Source: Actinomadura harenae
GTDB taxonomy: Bacteria > Actinomycetota > Actinomycetes > Streptosporangiales > Streptosporangiaceae
Direction of reading: 5' to 3'
Assembly (NCBI RefSeq): GCF_003696215.1
Contig: NZ_RFFG01000009.1
Span: 1-64,000 of the forward strand
DNA: 64,000 nt
This document shows positions 43,506 to 54,872 of this stretch, piece by piece. Made by a program: the position numbers and the translations under genes. Position 1 is the first letter of the stretch. Every line of letters starts with the position of its first letter. The notes beneath the pieces are model-generated. The model made no database searches. It worked only from the letters and a program-made list of their open reading frames with translations, and had not been told where the DNA came from.

Positions 43506-44404
43506 GCCCGGTACTCCCGTCCCGTGAGCTCCAGGAAGACGTCCTCCAGCGTGGCGCCGCGGATCTGGACGCCGTCCAGGGCGTCCTTGGCGGCGAGCGC
43601 CGCGACGACCGAGGACGGGTCGCGCGTCTCGACGACCAGCGACACGCCGTCGTCGGACACCTCGTCCACGCCGGTCAGGCGGCGGGCGTCCTCGGCGGAC
43701 AGGACGCCGCTGGCCACGCTGATCCGGGTCGGGGCGTCCAGGCCGCGGACGAGCGCGGCGGGCGGGCCCATCTCGAGGATCTGGCCGCGGTCCATGATCG
43801 CGACCCGGTCGCAGAGGATCTCGGCCTCGTCCATGTAGTGCGTGGTCAGGACGATCGTGCGGCCCTCGGTGTTGATCGCGCGCAGGACGTCCCAGAGGTT
43901 GCGCCGGGCCTGCGGGTCCAGCGCGGCGGTCGGCTCGTCCAGGAAGACCAGCTCGGGATCGTGGACGAGCGCGCACGCGATGGACAGGCGCTGCGCCTGC
44001 CCGCCGGAGAGCTTCTCGACGCGTTCGTCGGCCTTCTCGGTGAGCCCGACCGTCTCGAGCATCTCGTCGGCCTTGCGCGCCGACACGCCGTAGAGCGAGC
44101 CGAACGTGCGCAGCTGCTCGCGCGCGGTGAGCCGCTCGAAGAACGACGTCGCCTGGAGCTGGACGCCGATCCTGGGCAGCAGCCTGGAGTTGCGCGGCCA
44201 CGGCTTCAGGCCGAGCAGTGCGACCTCACCCTCGTCGGCCTCGCGCAGCCCTTCGACGATCTCCAGGGTGGTCGTCTTCCCCGCGCCGTTCGGGCCGAGG
44301 ATGCCGAAGAACTCGCCCTCGGCGACCTCGAAGGAGACCCCGTCCACGGCTTGAACGTCTCCATAACGTTTGCGCAGGCCGTGCACGCTGATGGTGTTTG
44401 TCAT
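43502..44404 (-). CDS. ABC transporter ATP-binding protein
   Basis: This 300-residue ATPase of the DrrA/CcmA type has Walker A ILGPNGAGKTTTLEIVEGL, signature LSGGQAQRLSIACAL, Walker B LVFLDEPTAALDPQARR and switch His TTHYMDEAEILCDRV, with an ~80-residue regulatory tail. It powers the overlapping permease. This pair lies directly upstream (divergent) of parE, an arrangement that is also conserved in other actinomycetes around hrdB. Confidence 0.94.
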   Translation of the reverse strand: MTNTISVHGLRKRYGDVQAVDGVSFEVAEGEFFGILGPNGAGKTTTLEIVEGLREADEGEVALLGLKPWPRNSRLLPRIGVQLQATSFFERLTAREQLRTFGSLYGVSARKADEMLETVGLTEKADERVEKLSGGQAQRLSIACALVHDPELVFLDEPTAALDPQARRNLWDVLRAINTEGRTIVLTTHYMDEAEILCDRVAIMDRGQILEMGPPAALVRGLDAPTRISVASGVLSAEDARRLTGVDEVSDDGVSLVVETRDPSSVVAALAAKDALDGVQIRGATLEDVFLELTGREYRA

Positions 44405-44570
44405 GGAATGACCCTAGAACGCTGTGACCTGCGCCTCCAATCATCCTGGGGGTGGATTCCACGGTCTCCACCCCTGGTCCGGAATGTGTGGAGCGGCGTG
44501 GCTGTCGGTGGAGTGTCGGTCCCCGGGGGTACCCTCATGCCGACCGTCCATCCCCCGAGGAGCACAGCAG

Positions 44571-46661
<2,091 letters not shown>

Positions 46662-46677
46662 TCGGTGCGATGACGGC

Positions 46678-46712
46678 GAAGGCCGCGTCCCCCTGGCGGG
46701 GGCGCGGCCTTC
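46678..46712 (+). terminator. Terminator after parE
   Basis: GAAGGCCGCGTCCCC and its complement (through GGCCTTC) form a stem of about 15 bp with one G-T wobble and a 4-5-base loop, followed by TTCCG. It lies 17 bp after the parE stop and faces the convergent MarR gene. Confidence 0.85.
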
Positions 46713-46780
46713 TTCCGTTCCCGGGGTCGGGCGGGGAAGAGCGGGCTTTCGCGCTCGGGGTCGGGCGGGGTCGGGTGGTG

Positions 46781-47257
46781 TCAGGCGGGGGAGGGTGGGT
46801 CGAAGCTCGCCAGGGAGACGGTGAGGTCGTCGAACAGGCGGGTGGCCAGGCGGTGGAGGTCGGCGCGGTCGGACGGCGTCCAGCCGGAGAGCGCCTCGTC
46901 GAACCAGCCGAGGATGACGGCGAGGTACCGGTCGATGACCTGCCTGCCGTCGGGGGTGAGCTCGACGAGGCGGGCGCGGCGGTCGTCGGGGTCGGTCACG
47001 GCGCGGACCAGGCCGCGTTGTTCGAGCCGCTTGACGTGCCGGGTGACGTGGGGCCCCTCGACCTGCATGCGGTGTGCGATCTCGCCGACGCGGCACGGCG
47101 TGTCCGCCGCGTTGAGCACGCCGAGGATGGTGATCGCCGGGCGTTCCAGGGAGGTTCCGGTCGCCTCGACGGCGGTCTCGTAGAGCCGACCGCGGGTCAC
47201 GGCGGCGGACAGGGCGCCGAGACGGGCGATCAGGTCGGCGGGGCTCGGTTCGGGCAT
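46781..47257 (-). CDS. MarR-family regulator
   Basis: This 158-residue MarR protein has AITILGVLNAADTPCRVGEIAHRMQVEGPHVTRHVKRLEQRGLVRAVTDPDDRRARLVELTPDGRQVIDR, the winged helix with the D.DDRR wing. It is divergent from an MFS efflux gene. Three copies of TACCTAASTTAGGTA lie in the gap, one immediately upstream of its own start, showing autoregulation and repression of the pump. The ligand is probably a pump substrate such as a phenolic or drug, by analogy with MarR. Confidence 0.93.
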   Translation of the reverse strand: MPEPSPADLIARLGALSAAVTRGRLYETAVEATGTSLERPAITILGVLNAADTPCRVGEIAHRMQVEGPHVTRHVKRLEQRGLVRAVTDPDDRRARLVELTPDGRQVIDRYLAVILGWFDEALSGWTPSDRADLHRLATRLFDDLTVSLASFDPPSPA

Positions 47258-47267
47258 GCCGGAATGG

Positions 47268-47399
47268 TACCTAACTTAGGTAAGCGTCCTGTGACGCGGG
47301 TCACCTAGATAGATACCTAACTTAGGTATATTTTCGAGCTGTTCCTCCGTGTTCGGACGGGATCGTTCGCGGGCGCGGAAAAGATACCTAAGTTAGGTA
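47268..47399. promoter_or_regulatory. Three identical MarR operators (TACCTAASTTAGGTA)
   Basis: The palindrome TACCTAACTTAGGTA occurs at 47268-47282 and 47314-47328, and TACCTAAGTTAGGTA at 47385-47399. Each is a perfect 15-bp inverted repeat around one base. The first is 11 bp upstream of the MarR ATG; the third ends at the SD (AAGGAG) of the MFS gene. Start-to-start distances are 46 and 71 bp. Confidence 0.95.
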
Positions 47400-47412
47400 A
47401 GGAGTGGTCGCG

Positions 47413-48888
47413 ATGGCGGTGGCGAGGGAGAGGGCGGAACGGGAGGGCGCCGTTCCGGGCCGGGGCGAGGCGGGCGCCGGGCGGGAAGGGGGAGCTGAGG
47501 GGGAGTGGGCGGGGCGGCCCTGGCCGGTCGTGGTGGTGCTCGCGGCGGCGGCGTCGGTGGCGTCCGTCCAGCAGACCGCGGTGCTGCCGCTGCTCGGACG
47601 GCTCCAGGCCGCGCTGCACGCGCCGCTGACCTCGGTGGCCTGGGCGTTCACCGCGAGCCTGCTGGTCGGGGCGGTCGCGACGCCGCTGCTCGGGCGGATG
47701 GGCGACCTGTACGGACGGCGGCGGATGCTCATCGGCGCGCTGGTCGCGCTCGTCGCCGGATCGGTGCTGGGCGCGGTGTCCACCTCGCTCGCGGTGCTGG
47801 TAGCCGCGCGCGTCCTCCAGGGGGTGTCGATGGCGGCGCTGCCGCTCACGGTCGGGATCGTCCGGGATGTGCTGCCGCGCGAGAGGCTGCCCACCGGGCT
47901 CGGCGTGGTGTCGGCGACGATGGGCGTCGGGGTCGGCGGCGGGCTCGTGCTCGCCGGGGTGGTCGCGCGGTACACGGGCGGGTACCGGCCCGTGTTCTGG
48001 GTGATCGCGGGGCTCGCGGCGGTGGCGACGCTGGTCGTCGCGCTCGTCGTCCGGGACGCCGCGCCGCCCCGGACCGGACGCCTCGACCTGCCCGGCGCGG
48101 CCCTGCTCGGCGGCGCGCTGGTCAGCCTGCTGCTCGGGATCGGGCAGGGGAGGGTGTGGGGCTGGACGTCCGGGCGGGTCCTCGGGCTGCTGGCCGCGGC
48201 GCTGGTGCTCGGCGCGCTCTGGATCGTCGTCGAGCGGCGCGCGGCCGAGCCGCTCGTCGACATCGCGATGCTCACCCACCGCGGCACGATCGGCGCGAGC
48301 CTCGCGTCGCTGCTGCTCGGATTCGCCCTGTACGGCGGGTTCACGCTGATCCCCAACTTCGTCCAGACGCCGGCGCGGGCCGGGTACGGGTTCGGGGCGT
48401 CGGTGCTCGCGGCGGGGCTGCTCCTGCTGCCGACCACGTTGCTGATGATCGTGGTGTCCACGCAGGCGGGACGGCTGATGCGGCGCGTCCCGGCGGCTCT
48501 GCTGGTCGCGGCGGGATCGGGGGTCACCGCGCTCGCGATCGGGTGGCTCGCGGTCTTCCATGACCACCGCTGGGACGTTCTCGGCGCGACCGTCCTGCTC
48601 GGAGTCGGGGTCGGGCTGGCGTTCGCGGCGCTCGGGACGATGGCGGTCGAGCACGTCCGGGCGGATCAGACCGCGGTGGCGAGCGCGGTGAACAGCCTGG
48701 TCCGGCTGGTCGGCGGGGCCGTCGCGGGGGCGGTGACGACGGCGCTGCTGGCCCGGGACACGCTGCCCGGCACGTCCGTTCCGACCGAGCACGCGTATGC
48801 GACCGGGTTCGCGCTCGGTGGCGGCGTGGCGCTGCTGGCCGCCGCGGGCTCGCTGGTCTTCCACCTGCTCACCCGGGGACGGCGCTGA
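47413..48888 (+). CDS. MFS efflux transporter (DHA2-like)
   Basis: This 491-residue permease has about 14 hydrophobic segments and the MFS motif A (LLGRMGDLYGRRRMLIGAL) with motif C-like VVSATMGVGVGGGLVLAGVV in helix 5, typical of drug:H+ antiporters of the DHA2 group. The first ~35 residues form a charged, cytoplasmic lead. ATG 47413 follows AAGGAG; the GTG at 47404 is closer to the SD and less likely. It is under the divergent MarR repressor and its three operators. Confidence 0.92.
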   Translation: MAVARERAEREGAVPGRGEAGAGREGGAEGEWAGRPWPVVVVLAAAASVASVQQTAVLPLLGRLQAALHAPLTSVAWAFTASLLVGAVATPLLGRMGDLYGRRRMLIGALVALVAGSVLGAVSTSLAVLVAARVLQGVSMAALPLTVGIVRDVLPRERLPTGLGVVSATMGVGVGGGLVLAGVVARYTGGYRPVFWVIAGLAAVATLVVALVVRDAAPPRTGRLDLPGAALLGGALVSLLLGIGQGRVWGWTSGRVLGLLAAALVLGALWIVVERRAAEPLVDIAMLTHRGTIGASLASLLLGFALYGGFTLIPNFVQTPARAGYGFGASVLAAGLLLLPTTLLMIVVSTQAGRLMRRVPAALLVAAGSGVTALAIGWLAVFHDHRWDVLGATVLLGVGVGLAFAALGTMAVEHVRADQTAVASAVNSLVRLVGGAVAGAVTTALLARDTLPGTSVPTEHAYATGFALGGGVALLAAAGSLVFHLLTRGRR

Positions 48889-49076
48889 TCGGGTCGGCCG
48901 GGTGGGGTCGCTCTCGGTGATCGTGTCGGTGGCGGGCGCGATGATCGTCCGGGACGGAGCCGTACCGGCGTCGAAACCGTCCGATCCAGGTGGAAACGGT
49001 CATGTCCCCAGGATTCCCGCCGCCGGCTCGGCCGGGGCGTGGCGAGATTGTCCCAGGCGGTGCTTATTCTGCCGCC

Positions 49077-50051
49077 ATGTCGTCCGGTCTCCATCAGGTC
49101 GTGGCGGTGGCGGTGCCGCCGCAGTCGCCGTTCGAGCTGGCCAGCGTCGCGCAGGTCTTCGGCGTCGCGCACCCGGACGTCCCGGTGCGCTACGCGTTCG
49201 GCGTGTGCGCCGAGACGCCGGGCGCCGTGCCGGGGCTGGCGGGCTGCCCGCTGCACATCGAGGACGGACTCGACCTGCTGGACGGCGCCGACACCGTGAT
49301 CGTCGCCGGGTGGCCGGACCTGGCGGCCCGTCCGTCCGACGCGCTGATCGCGGCGCTGCGCGGCGCGCACGGACGGGGCGCGCGGGTGGCCGGGCTGTGC
49401 TCGGGGGCGTTCGCGCTGGCGGCGGCCGGGCTGCTGGACGGACGGCCCGCCACCACGCACTGGCGGATGGCCGACGAGCTCGCCGCGCGGTATCCGCGGG
49501 TCGACGTCCGCGTGGACGAGCTGTACGTCGATCTCGGCGACGTCGCGACCAGCGCCGGGACGGGCGCGGCCGTCGATCTCGCGCTGGCGCTCGTCCGGCG
49601 GGATCTCGGGGCGGCGCACGCGGCGGAGATCGCCCGGCACATGGTGCTGCCGCCGCACCGGGACGGCGGCCAGCGGCAGTACTCGCGGCTCGCGCCCCGG
49701 CCCGGACAGGCGAGCGAGGAGACCCTCGCCGCGGTGGTGGCGTGGGCGGAGGCGAACCTGCACCGGCCGATCAGCGTCGCCGACCTCGCGGCCCACGGCG
49801 CGGTCTCGCCCCGGACGCTGGCCCGGCTGTTCGAGCGGGGGCTCGGCGTCGCGCCCGGCCGATGGCTGCTGCGGCGGCGCGTCGAGCTGGCCCGCACGCT
49901 CCTGGAACGCTCCGACGAGACCGTCGAGTCGATCGCCCTGGCCTGCGGTTTCGTCGATCTGTCCAACTTCCGGCGCCGGTTCGCCGCCGAGACCGGCACG
50001 ACCCCCGGACGGTACCGGCGCGTGTTCTCCACCCCGGGGTGGAAGGACTGA
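49077..50051 (+). CDS. GlxA-family AraC-type transcriptional regulator
   Basis: This 324-residue protein has an N-terminal DJ-1/PfpI-like domain (VVAVAVPPQSPFELASVAQVFGVAH, VAGLCSGAFALAAAGLLDGRPATTHW) and a C-terminal AraC HTH pair (HRPISVADLAAHGAVSPRTLARLFERGLGVAPGRWLLRRRVELARTLL...FVDLSNFRRRFAAETGTTPGRYRRVF). Members act as transcription activators of catabolic genes, sensing a nitrogenous metabolite. ATG 49077 lacks a clear SD, and TTATTCTG is only 6-12 bp upstream, which suggests a leaderless transcript. No catabolic gene lies beside it. Confidence 0.92.
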   Translation: MSSGLHQVVAVAVPPQSPFELASVAQVFGVAHPDVPVRYAFGVCAETPGAVPGLAGCPLHIEDGLDLLDGADTVIVAGWPDLAARPSDALIAALRGAHGRGARVAGLCSGAFALAAAGLLDGRPATTHWRMADELAARYPRVDVRVDELYVDLGDVATSAGTGAAVDLALALVRRDLGAAHAAEIARHMVLPPHRDGGQRQYSRLAPRPGQASEETLAAVVAWAEANLHRPISVADLAAHGAVSPRTLARLFERGLGVAPGRWLLRRRVELARTLLERSDETVESIALACGFVDLSNFRRRFAAETGTTPGRYRRVFSTPGWKD

Positions 50052-50103
50052 TCTCGGGCTCTGCTCCGATGCCCGGGGAGGTCGCTCTCCGTAGCTTCGA
50101 GGT

Positions 50104-50589
50104 ATGAGCACTACGGCCAACGTCCTTCTCGTCCTCCTCGTCCTGGGGCTGGTCCTGCGGCGGCAGCTCACGGCCCGGCAGATCAACGAGGCGAAGATGT
50201 ACACGCTTCCGGCGGTCCTGGTGATCGTGGGCGTCGCGCAGGGCGGCCTGATCGACCGCGCTCACGAGGCCCTCAGCGTCTGGCTGCTGGTGGTGGAGGC
50301 GGCCGCCGGGCTGGTGCTCGGCGCCATGCGCGCCGCCACGATGCGGCTCTGGCGCGAGCCGGACGGCACGCTCTGGCGGCGCGGCGGCGGGCTGACGATC
50401 GTCGCGTGGATCGTGTCGATCGCCGTCCGGGTCGGGCTCCTCGGGATCGCCTACGCCCTCGGCGTCAGGACCGGGTCCGGGAACCTGATCGCCTTCCTCG
50501 GCGTGTCCCTGCTCGCGCAGTACGCGATCCTCGATCTGCGGTCCCGTTCGCTGCCGGCACGGGGGACCGGCGTTAACTTCACGGTATGA
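50104..50589 (+). CDS. DUF1453/CcdC-like membrane protein
   Basis: This 161-residue protein has four hydrophobic segments: ANVLLVLLVLGLVLRRQLT at the N-terminus, LPAVLVIVGVAQGG, VWLLVVEAAAGLVLGAM, and IVAWIVSIAVRVGLLGIAYALG. It carries an R-Q-(x)-R-x-I motif and W-R-x-P-D-G-T-(L)-W-R-R-G of the DUF1453 type. It precedes a sensor kinase and overlaps it by 4 bp, so the two are made together and it may modulate the kinase. Function unknown. Confidence 0.82.
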   Translation: MSTTANVLLVLLVLGLVLRRQLTARQINEAKMYTLPAVLVIVGVAQGGLIDRAHEALSVWLLVVEAAAGLVLGAMRAATMRLWREPDGTLWRRGGGLTIVAWIVSIAVRVGLLGIAYALGVRTGSGNLIAFLGVSLLAQYAILDLRSRSLPARGTGVNFTV

Positions 50590-51914
50590 GCGAACGTCCG
50601 GTGGCGCGCCCGCCCCGCGGCTCCTCCACGGGCGCGCCCTCCGAACCGTCCGGCGGATCGTCCCGCCGGACCGGCACCCCGCGCCTGACCACCGACCCGG
50701 CTCCCCCCGCCCCGGCCGCCGGCGGCGCGCGTCCCCGGCGGAAGGGGCTAGGGCGGTACGTGTCGTTCCACGGATGGTGGGACGCCTGCGGGGAGGGAGG
50801 GCCGTCCGGCCCCGGGGAGCACCAGTCAGCCGAGCGCGTCGGGCGGATCCTCGCCCGCACCGGGCTGCTGATCTGGGGATTCGGGTTCTACACGCTGGCG
50901 GTCCTGAAGTCCGGGCCGCATTCGCCGACCGCGTGGGCGGGGCTGGCCGTCCTGAACCTGGTGGGATTCGCCGGGCTCTTCTGGGGCCTGCTCGGGTTCG
51001 ACCGCGACGCCGCGCCCCGGTGGCTGCTGCTGCCGCTGGGCGCCGTCGTCCTCGCCGGGTACGTCGTGAACCTGATCGAACCGCACGTCGGGGCGACCAC
51101 GTTCTGCTACGTCGCGGCCGGGGTCGCCGCGGCCCGCCGTCCCGGCTGGGACGGTGCGGTGTTCACCACGGCGTCCGCGGCCGCGCTCGCGGTCTTCCAG
51201 CTCGCGGCGGAACGCCCGGTGGACCCCTGGTCGATCGTGGCGTTCGTCGGCGTGTACGCGGCGGCGATCGCGCTGCGCGAGCGGCGCTGGCGGCGGCGGT
51301 CGCAGGCGAACGAGGCGGCGCTGGCCGAGCGGTCCCGGATGGCCCGCGAGATCCACGACATCCTGGCGCACTCGCTGTCGGCGCAGATCGTCCACCTGGA
51401 GGGGGCGCGGCTGCTGCTCAGCCGGGACGACGACCGCGAGCGGGCGCTGGAGCGGGTCGAACGGGCGCAGCGGCTCGCGCGGACGGGACTGGAGGAGACC
51501 CGGCGGGCCCTGGCCGCGCTGCGCGGCGAGGCGCCGGAGCTCGCCGAGGCCCTGGCCGAGCTCGCCGACGAGTTCCGGGCCGCGACGGGCGGCCCGGCCG
51601 TGCTGGAGATCACCGGGACGCCGCACGAGCTGACGTCGGCGCGGGCGCTCGCGCTGGTCCGGACGGCGCAGGAGGCGCTGACGAACGTCCGCAAGCACGC
51701 GCCCGGCGCGTCCGTGCGGATCCGACTGGACCACCTCCCGGACGCCGTCGAGCTCACCGTCACCGACTCCGGCGGCACCGAGGAGCCCATCGTCACGACC
51801 GGCGGCGGATACGGCCTGGTCGGCATGCGGGAGCGCGCCGAGCTGGTTGGTGGGACCCTGGAGGCCGGACCGGACGGCAAGGGCTTCCGGGTGGCGCTTC
51901 GGATACGGGTGTGA
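50586..51914 (+). CDS. Sensor histidine kinase (HisKA_3 type)
   Basis: This 442-residue kinase begins with a ~75-residue Pro/Gly-rich cytoplasmic segment, then about six membrane helices, and the cytoplasmic core with MAREIHDILAHSLSAQIVHLEGARLLL (phospho-acceptor His257), QEALTNVRKHAPGASV and GYGLVGMRERAELVGGTL. It is the partner of the next response regulator, with a GTGA stop/start overlap between the genes. Its signal is unknown. Confidence 0.93.
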   Translation: MSERPVARPPRGSSTGAPSEPSGGSSRRTGTPRLTTDPAPPAPAAGGARPRRKGLGRYVSFHGWWDACGEGGPSGPGEHQSAERVGRILARTGLLIWGFGFYTLAVLKSGPHSPTAWAGLAVLNLVGFAGLFWGLLGFDRDAAPRWLLLPLGAVVLAGYVVNLIEPHVGATTFCYVAAGVAAARRPGWDGAVFTTASAAALAVFQLAAERPVDPWSIVAFVGVYAAAIALRERRWRRRSQANEAALAERSRMAREIHDILAHSLSAQIVHLEGARLLLSRDDDRERALERVERAQRLARTGLEETRRALAALRGEAPELAEALAELADEFRAATGGPAVLEITGTPHELTSARALALVRTAQEALTNVRKHAPGASVRIRLDHLPDAVELTVTDSGGTEEPIVTTGGGYGLVGMRERAELVGGTLEAGPDGKGFRVALRIRV

Positions 51915-52585
51915 CGGAAGAACGAGTGACGCGGGTCGTCGTGGTGGACGACCAGACGGTGGTGCGGGAGGGCCTCGTCCTGCTGCTGGAACTGCTGCCG
52001 GGCCTGGAGGTCGCGGGCTCGGCGGGCGACGGCGAGCAGGCGCTGGAGCTGGTCGCGCGGGTGTCGCCCGACGTGGTGCTCATGGACCTGCGGATGCCCC
52101 GCATGGACGGGGTGGAGGCGACCGCGAGGATGCGCGAGCTCCACCCCGAGGTCGAGGTGGTCGTCCTGACCACCTACGCCGACGACGAGTCCATCTTCGC
52201 GGCGCTACGCGCGGGCGCGCGGGGATTCCTCACCAAGGACGCCGGGGCGGACGAGATCGCCCGGGCGATCGAGGCGGTCCGCGGCGGGCACGCGCAGCTC
52301 GATCCCGCCGTCCAGCGGCGCCTGGTGGAGGCCGTCACCGCGGGGGACCGGCGCCCGAAGTCGCGGGGCAGCGGCCTTCCCGACGGCCTGACGCCCCGCG
52401 AGGCCGAGGTGCTGGCGCTGATCGCGCGCGGACGGTCCAACGCCGAGATCGCGCGCGAGCTGTTCATCAGCGAGGCCACGGTCAAGACCCACATCAACAA
52501 CCTGTTCGCGAAGGCGAACCTCCGCGACCGGGCCCAGGCCGTCACGTACGCGTTCCGCAACGGCCTGGTCGGCGAGGGCGACTGA
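51911..52585 (+). CDS. NarL/LuxR-type response regulator
   Basis: This 224-residue regulator has Asp59 in VVLMDLRMPRMDG as the phospho-acceptor and Lys in FLTKDAG, then a LuxR HTH (LTPREAEVLALIARGRSNAEIARELFISEATVKTHINNLFAKANLRDRAQAV). The GTG at 51911 overlaps the kinase stop, showing coupled translation with its kinase. Likely targets are nearby, including the oppositely oriented ABC operon, by analogy with similar sets. Confidence 0.94.
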   Translation: MTEERVTRVVVVDDQTVVREGLVLLLELLPGLEVAGSAGDGEQALELVARVSPDVVLMDLRMPRMDGVEATARMRELHPEVEVVVLTTYADDESIFAALRAGARGFLTKDAGADEIARAIEAVRGGHAQLDPAVQRRLVEAVTAGDRRPKSRGSGLPDGLTPREAEVLALIARGRSNAEIARELFISEATVKTHINNLFAKANLRDRAQAVTYAFRNGLVGEGD

Positions 52586-52615
52586 GACTCCCCTGACCGC
52601 CCGGGCACCGAAGGG

Positions 52616-53596
52616 CTACACGCCGCGGTGCCGAAGGCGCTGGACGGCGAAGGCTAGCAGGACGACGGCCAGCCCGGCGAAGATCGAGAACTCGATGAAC
52701 TGGAACGTCCAGAACCGGTCGGCGGGCTGGTAGACGGTCTTCAGGTGCAGGCCGAGGCCGCGCAGGTAGGCGTCCGGGTCGTGCATCGTCCGGACCTGCT
52801 CTTCGAGGCGCCCCTGTTCCGCGCCCGTGAGCGTGTGCCCGGACGCGTTGACCAGGTCGTATGAGAGCGTCCAGCCGGGCTTGCCGGGGGTGACCGGTAC
52901 CGCGCTCGGCCCCATCGTGTGGTGGAGCGTCGGCGCGGACAGCTTGCTCGCCGGGGTCACGTAGCGCTGCCGGAGCCAGAACTCGACCGGCATCCGGACG
53001 GCCATGAACCCCGCGAACGCCACCACGATCGCCGGGACCGTCCGCCGCAGCAGCAGCCCGGCGACCAGGCCGAGCGCGAACGCGAACAGGGTGTACCCGG
53101 TGAGCGACAGCCCTTCGAGGTCGAACGCGCCGGGCGCGAACCGTCCGGTCACCTGGTCCATCGGGGAGCGGAACCAGGTGAAGACGAGGCTGAGCGTCAG
53201 GCAGATCGCGGTGAGCCCGGCGGAGACCAGCAGGATCCGCTGGGTCAGCCACCGGCCGCGCGGGACGGACTGCGTCCACGCCAGCCGCCACGTGCCCTGC
53301 TCGTACTCGCGTCCGAGGACCCCCGCGCCGATGACCGCGCCGATCAGCCCCGGAATCGGGCTGAACCAGGTGGACAGGTGGTTGGCGATCGCGTTGAACT
53401 GCTGGACGAACGCGATCATCGCCGTCTGGCACGACTCGCCGCCGGTGTCGTGCGCCAGGCACGTCCCGACGCCGTGCGACGCGAACGACCCGCGGACCGC
53501 GTGGCCGTACGGCAGGAAGATCGCCGTGATCAGCGCGATCAGGGCCAGCCCCGCGTACACCTGCGCCCGGTGCAGCCGCCATGTGAACCAGATCAT
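52616..53596 (-). CDS. ABC-type transporter permease (large extracellular loop)
   Basis: This 326-residue membrane protein has a first helix (VYAGLALIALITAIFLPYG) followed by a large extracellular loop with CLAHDTGGESC, and helices containing FSPIPGLIGAVIGAGVLGREYEQGTWRLAWTQSVPRGRWL, a motif of actinomycete transporter permeases linked to YtrA-type systems. It overlaps the ATPase gene by 4 bp. Substrate unknown. Confidence 0.9.
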   Translation of the reverse strand: MIWFTWRLHRAQVYAGLALIALITAIFLPYGHAVRGSFASHGVGTCLAHDTGGESCQTAMIAFVQQFNAIANHLSTWFSPIPGLIGAVIGAGVLGREYEQGTWRLAWTQSVPRGRWLTQRILLVSAGLTAICLTLSLVFTWFRSPMDQVTGRFAPGAFDLEGLSLTGYTLFAFALGLVAGLLLRRTVPAIVVAFAGFMAVRMPVEFWLRQRYVTPASKLSAPTLHHTMGPSAVPVTPGKPGWTLSYDLVNASGHTLTGAEQGRLEEQVRTMHDPDAYLRGLGLHLKTVYQPADRFWTFQFIEFSIFAGLAVVLLAFAVQRLRHRGV

Positions 53597-54468
53597 CGGG
53601 TCACCGCCGACTGCTCGAGGTAGGCGAGGATCAGCTCTTCCAGCCCCACCGGATGCTCCTGCCAGGTCGGATGCAACACGTGCTGCAACGATTCCGCCTC
53701 CACTCCCGTCCGGACGAGCAGGTCGCTGTGCCGCTCGCTGTGCACCGCGCGGACCACGCCGGGGACGTCCGCCGCCGCCTCCCGCGGCCCGCTGATCATC
53801 CGGTGCGCCGCGAGGACGTCGTCGATCGCGCCGTCCAGCCGGACGGTCCCGTGGTCGAGCACCAGCAGCCGGTCGCAGACCGCCTCCAGGTCCGCGATGA
53901 CGTGCGACGACAGCAGGACGGTCACCTCGTCCTCGGCGACGGCCGACATCAGCGTCCGGGTGAAGTCGCGTCGCGCGACCGGGTCGAGGCTCGCGAGCGG
54001 CTCGTCCAGGACGAGCAGTTCCGGGCGCTTGGAGAGGGCGAGCGCGAGCGCCACCTGCGCCTGCTGGCCGCCCGACAGCGCTCCGGCCCGCCGGTCCAGC
54101 GGGATCCCGAGCGCGCCGAGCCGCATCTCGGCGAGGTTCCGGTCGAAACGCGGGTTGAGTGCCCGTCCCATCCGCAGCAGTTCCGCGACCGTCATGCCGC
54201 GGTACAGCGGATGCTCCTGCGCCACGAACCCGACCCGCGCGAGCGCCTCGGCGGACCCGCTGTCGGCGTCCTCGCCGAACACCCGGACGCGTCCCTCGGT
54301 CGGACGCAGCAGCCCGCAGACCAGGTTCATCAGCGTGGTCTTGCCGGCGCCGTTCGGCCCGACGAGCGCGACGACCGCCCCGGCGGGCAGGCTCACCGTG
54401 CAGTCCCGCAGCGCCCAGGACCGCCCGAACCGCATTCCGAGCCGCTCGGTCTCCAGTGCCGCCGTCAT
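53593..54468 (-). CDS. ABC transporter ATP-binding protein
   Basis: This 291-residue ATPase has Walker A VGPNGAGKTTLMNLVCGL, signature LSGGQQAQVALALALSK, Walker B LLVLDEPLASLDPVARRDFTRTLM and the switch SSHVIADLEAVCDRL. It couples to the permease below it. Its ATGA overlap with the GntR gene places it in one operon: regulator, ATPase, permease. The C-terminal ~70 residues form a short regulatory tail. Confidence 0.94.
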   Translation of the reverse strand: MTAALETERLGMRFGRSWALRDCTVSLPAGAVVALVGPNGAGKTTLMNLVCGLLRPTEGRVRVFGEDADSGSAEALARVGFVAQEHPLYRGMTVAELLRMGRALNPRFDRNLAEMRLGALGIPLDRRAGALSGGQQAQVALALALSKRPELLVLDEPLASLDPVARRDFTRTLMSAVAEDEVTVLLSSHVIADLEAVCDRLLVLDHGTVRLDGAIDDVLAAHRMISGPREAAADVPGVVRAVHSERHSDLLVRTGVEAESLQHVLHPTWQEHPVGLEELILAYLEQSAVTR

Positions 54469-54857
54469 GCCACTCCCTCCGCGCGGACGTCGGTCCGCAC
54501 CGACGCGATCAGCGCCGTGACCGTCTCGTCGTCCAGGCCCGAGCCGCGCGCGTCCCGCACCCATCGTTCGAGGGACCGCCGCAGCCGCGCGTAGTCCCCG
54601 GGCGCGACCGCCTCCACCTCCGCCGTGATGAACGTCCCCTGTCCGGGCTTCGCCGCGACGACGCCCTCGTTCTCCAGCTGCCGGTACGCCTTCACGACCG
54701 TGTTCGGGTTGATCGTCAGCGTGCCGACGACCTCCTTCACGGTCGGCAGCTGGTCCCCCTGCCGCAGATAGCCGAGCAGGAGCGCCTGCCGTACCTGCTG
54801 CACCAGCTGCAGGTACGGCGGCACTCCGCTCCGCCCGTCCAACCGGAACCGAAACAC
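54465..54857 (-). CDS. GntR-family regulator, YtrA subfamily
   Basis: This 130-residue protein has the GntR winged helix GVPPYLQLVQQVRQALLLGYLRQGDQLPTVKEVVGTLTINPNTVVKAYRQLENEGVVAAKPGQGTFI and a short C-terminal helix pair, as in the YtrA group that lacks a ligand-binding domain. GTG 54857 follows GGAG. It is the first gene of the operon with the ABC ATPase and permease and probably represses it through the TACTA-N6-TAGTA repeat just upstream. Confidence 0.93.
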   Translation of the reverse strand: MFRFRLDGRSGVPPYLQLVQQVRQALLLGYLRQGDQLPTVKEVVGTLTINPNTVVKAYRQLENEGVVAAKPGQGTFITAEVEAVAPGDYARLRRSLERWVRDARGSGLDDETVTALIASVRTDVRAEGVA

Positions 54858-54872
54858 CCCGAAACTCCGTTC

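Noticed and set aside
52604..52632. GGCACCG...CGGTGCC hairpin between the response regulator and the permease
   Set aside because: Seven-base arms with a 15-base loop that extends into the permease coding end; weak compared with the other terminators here.
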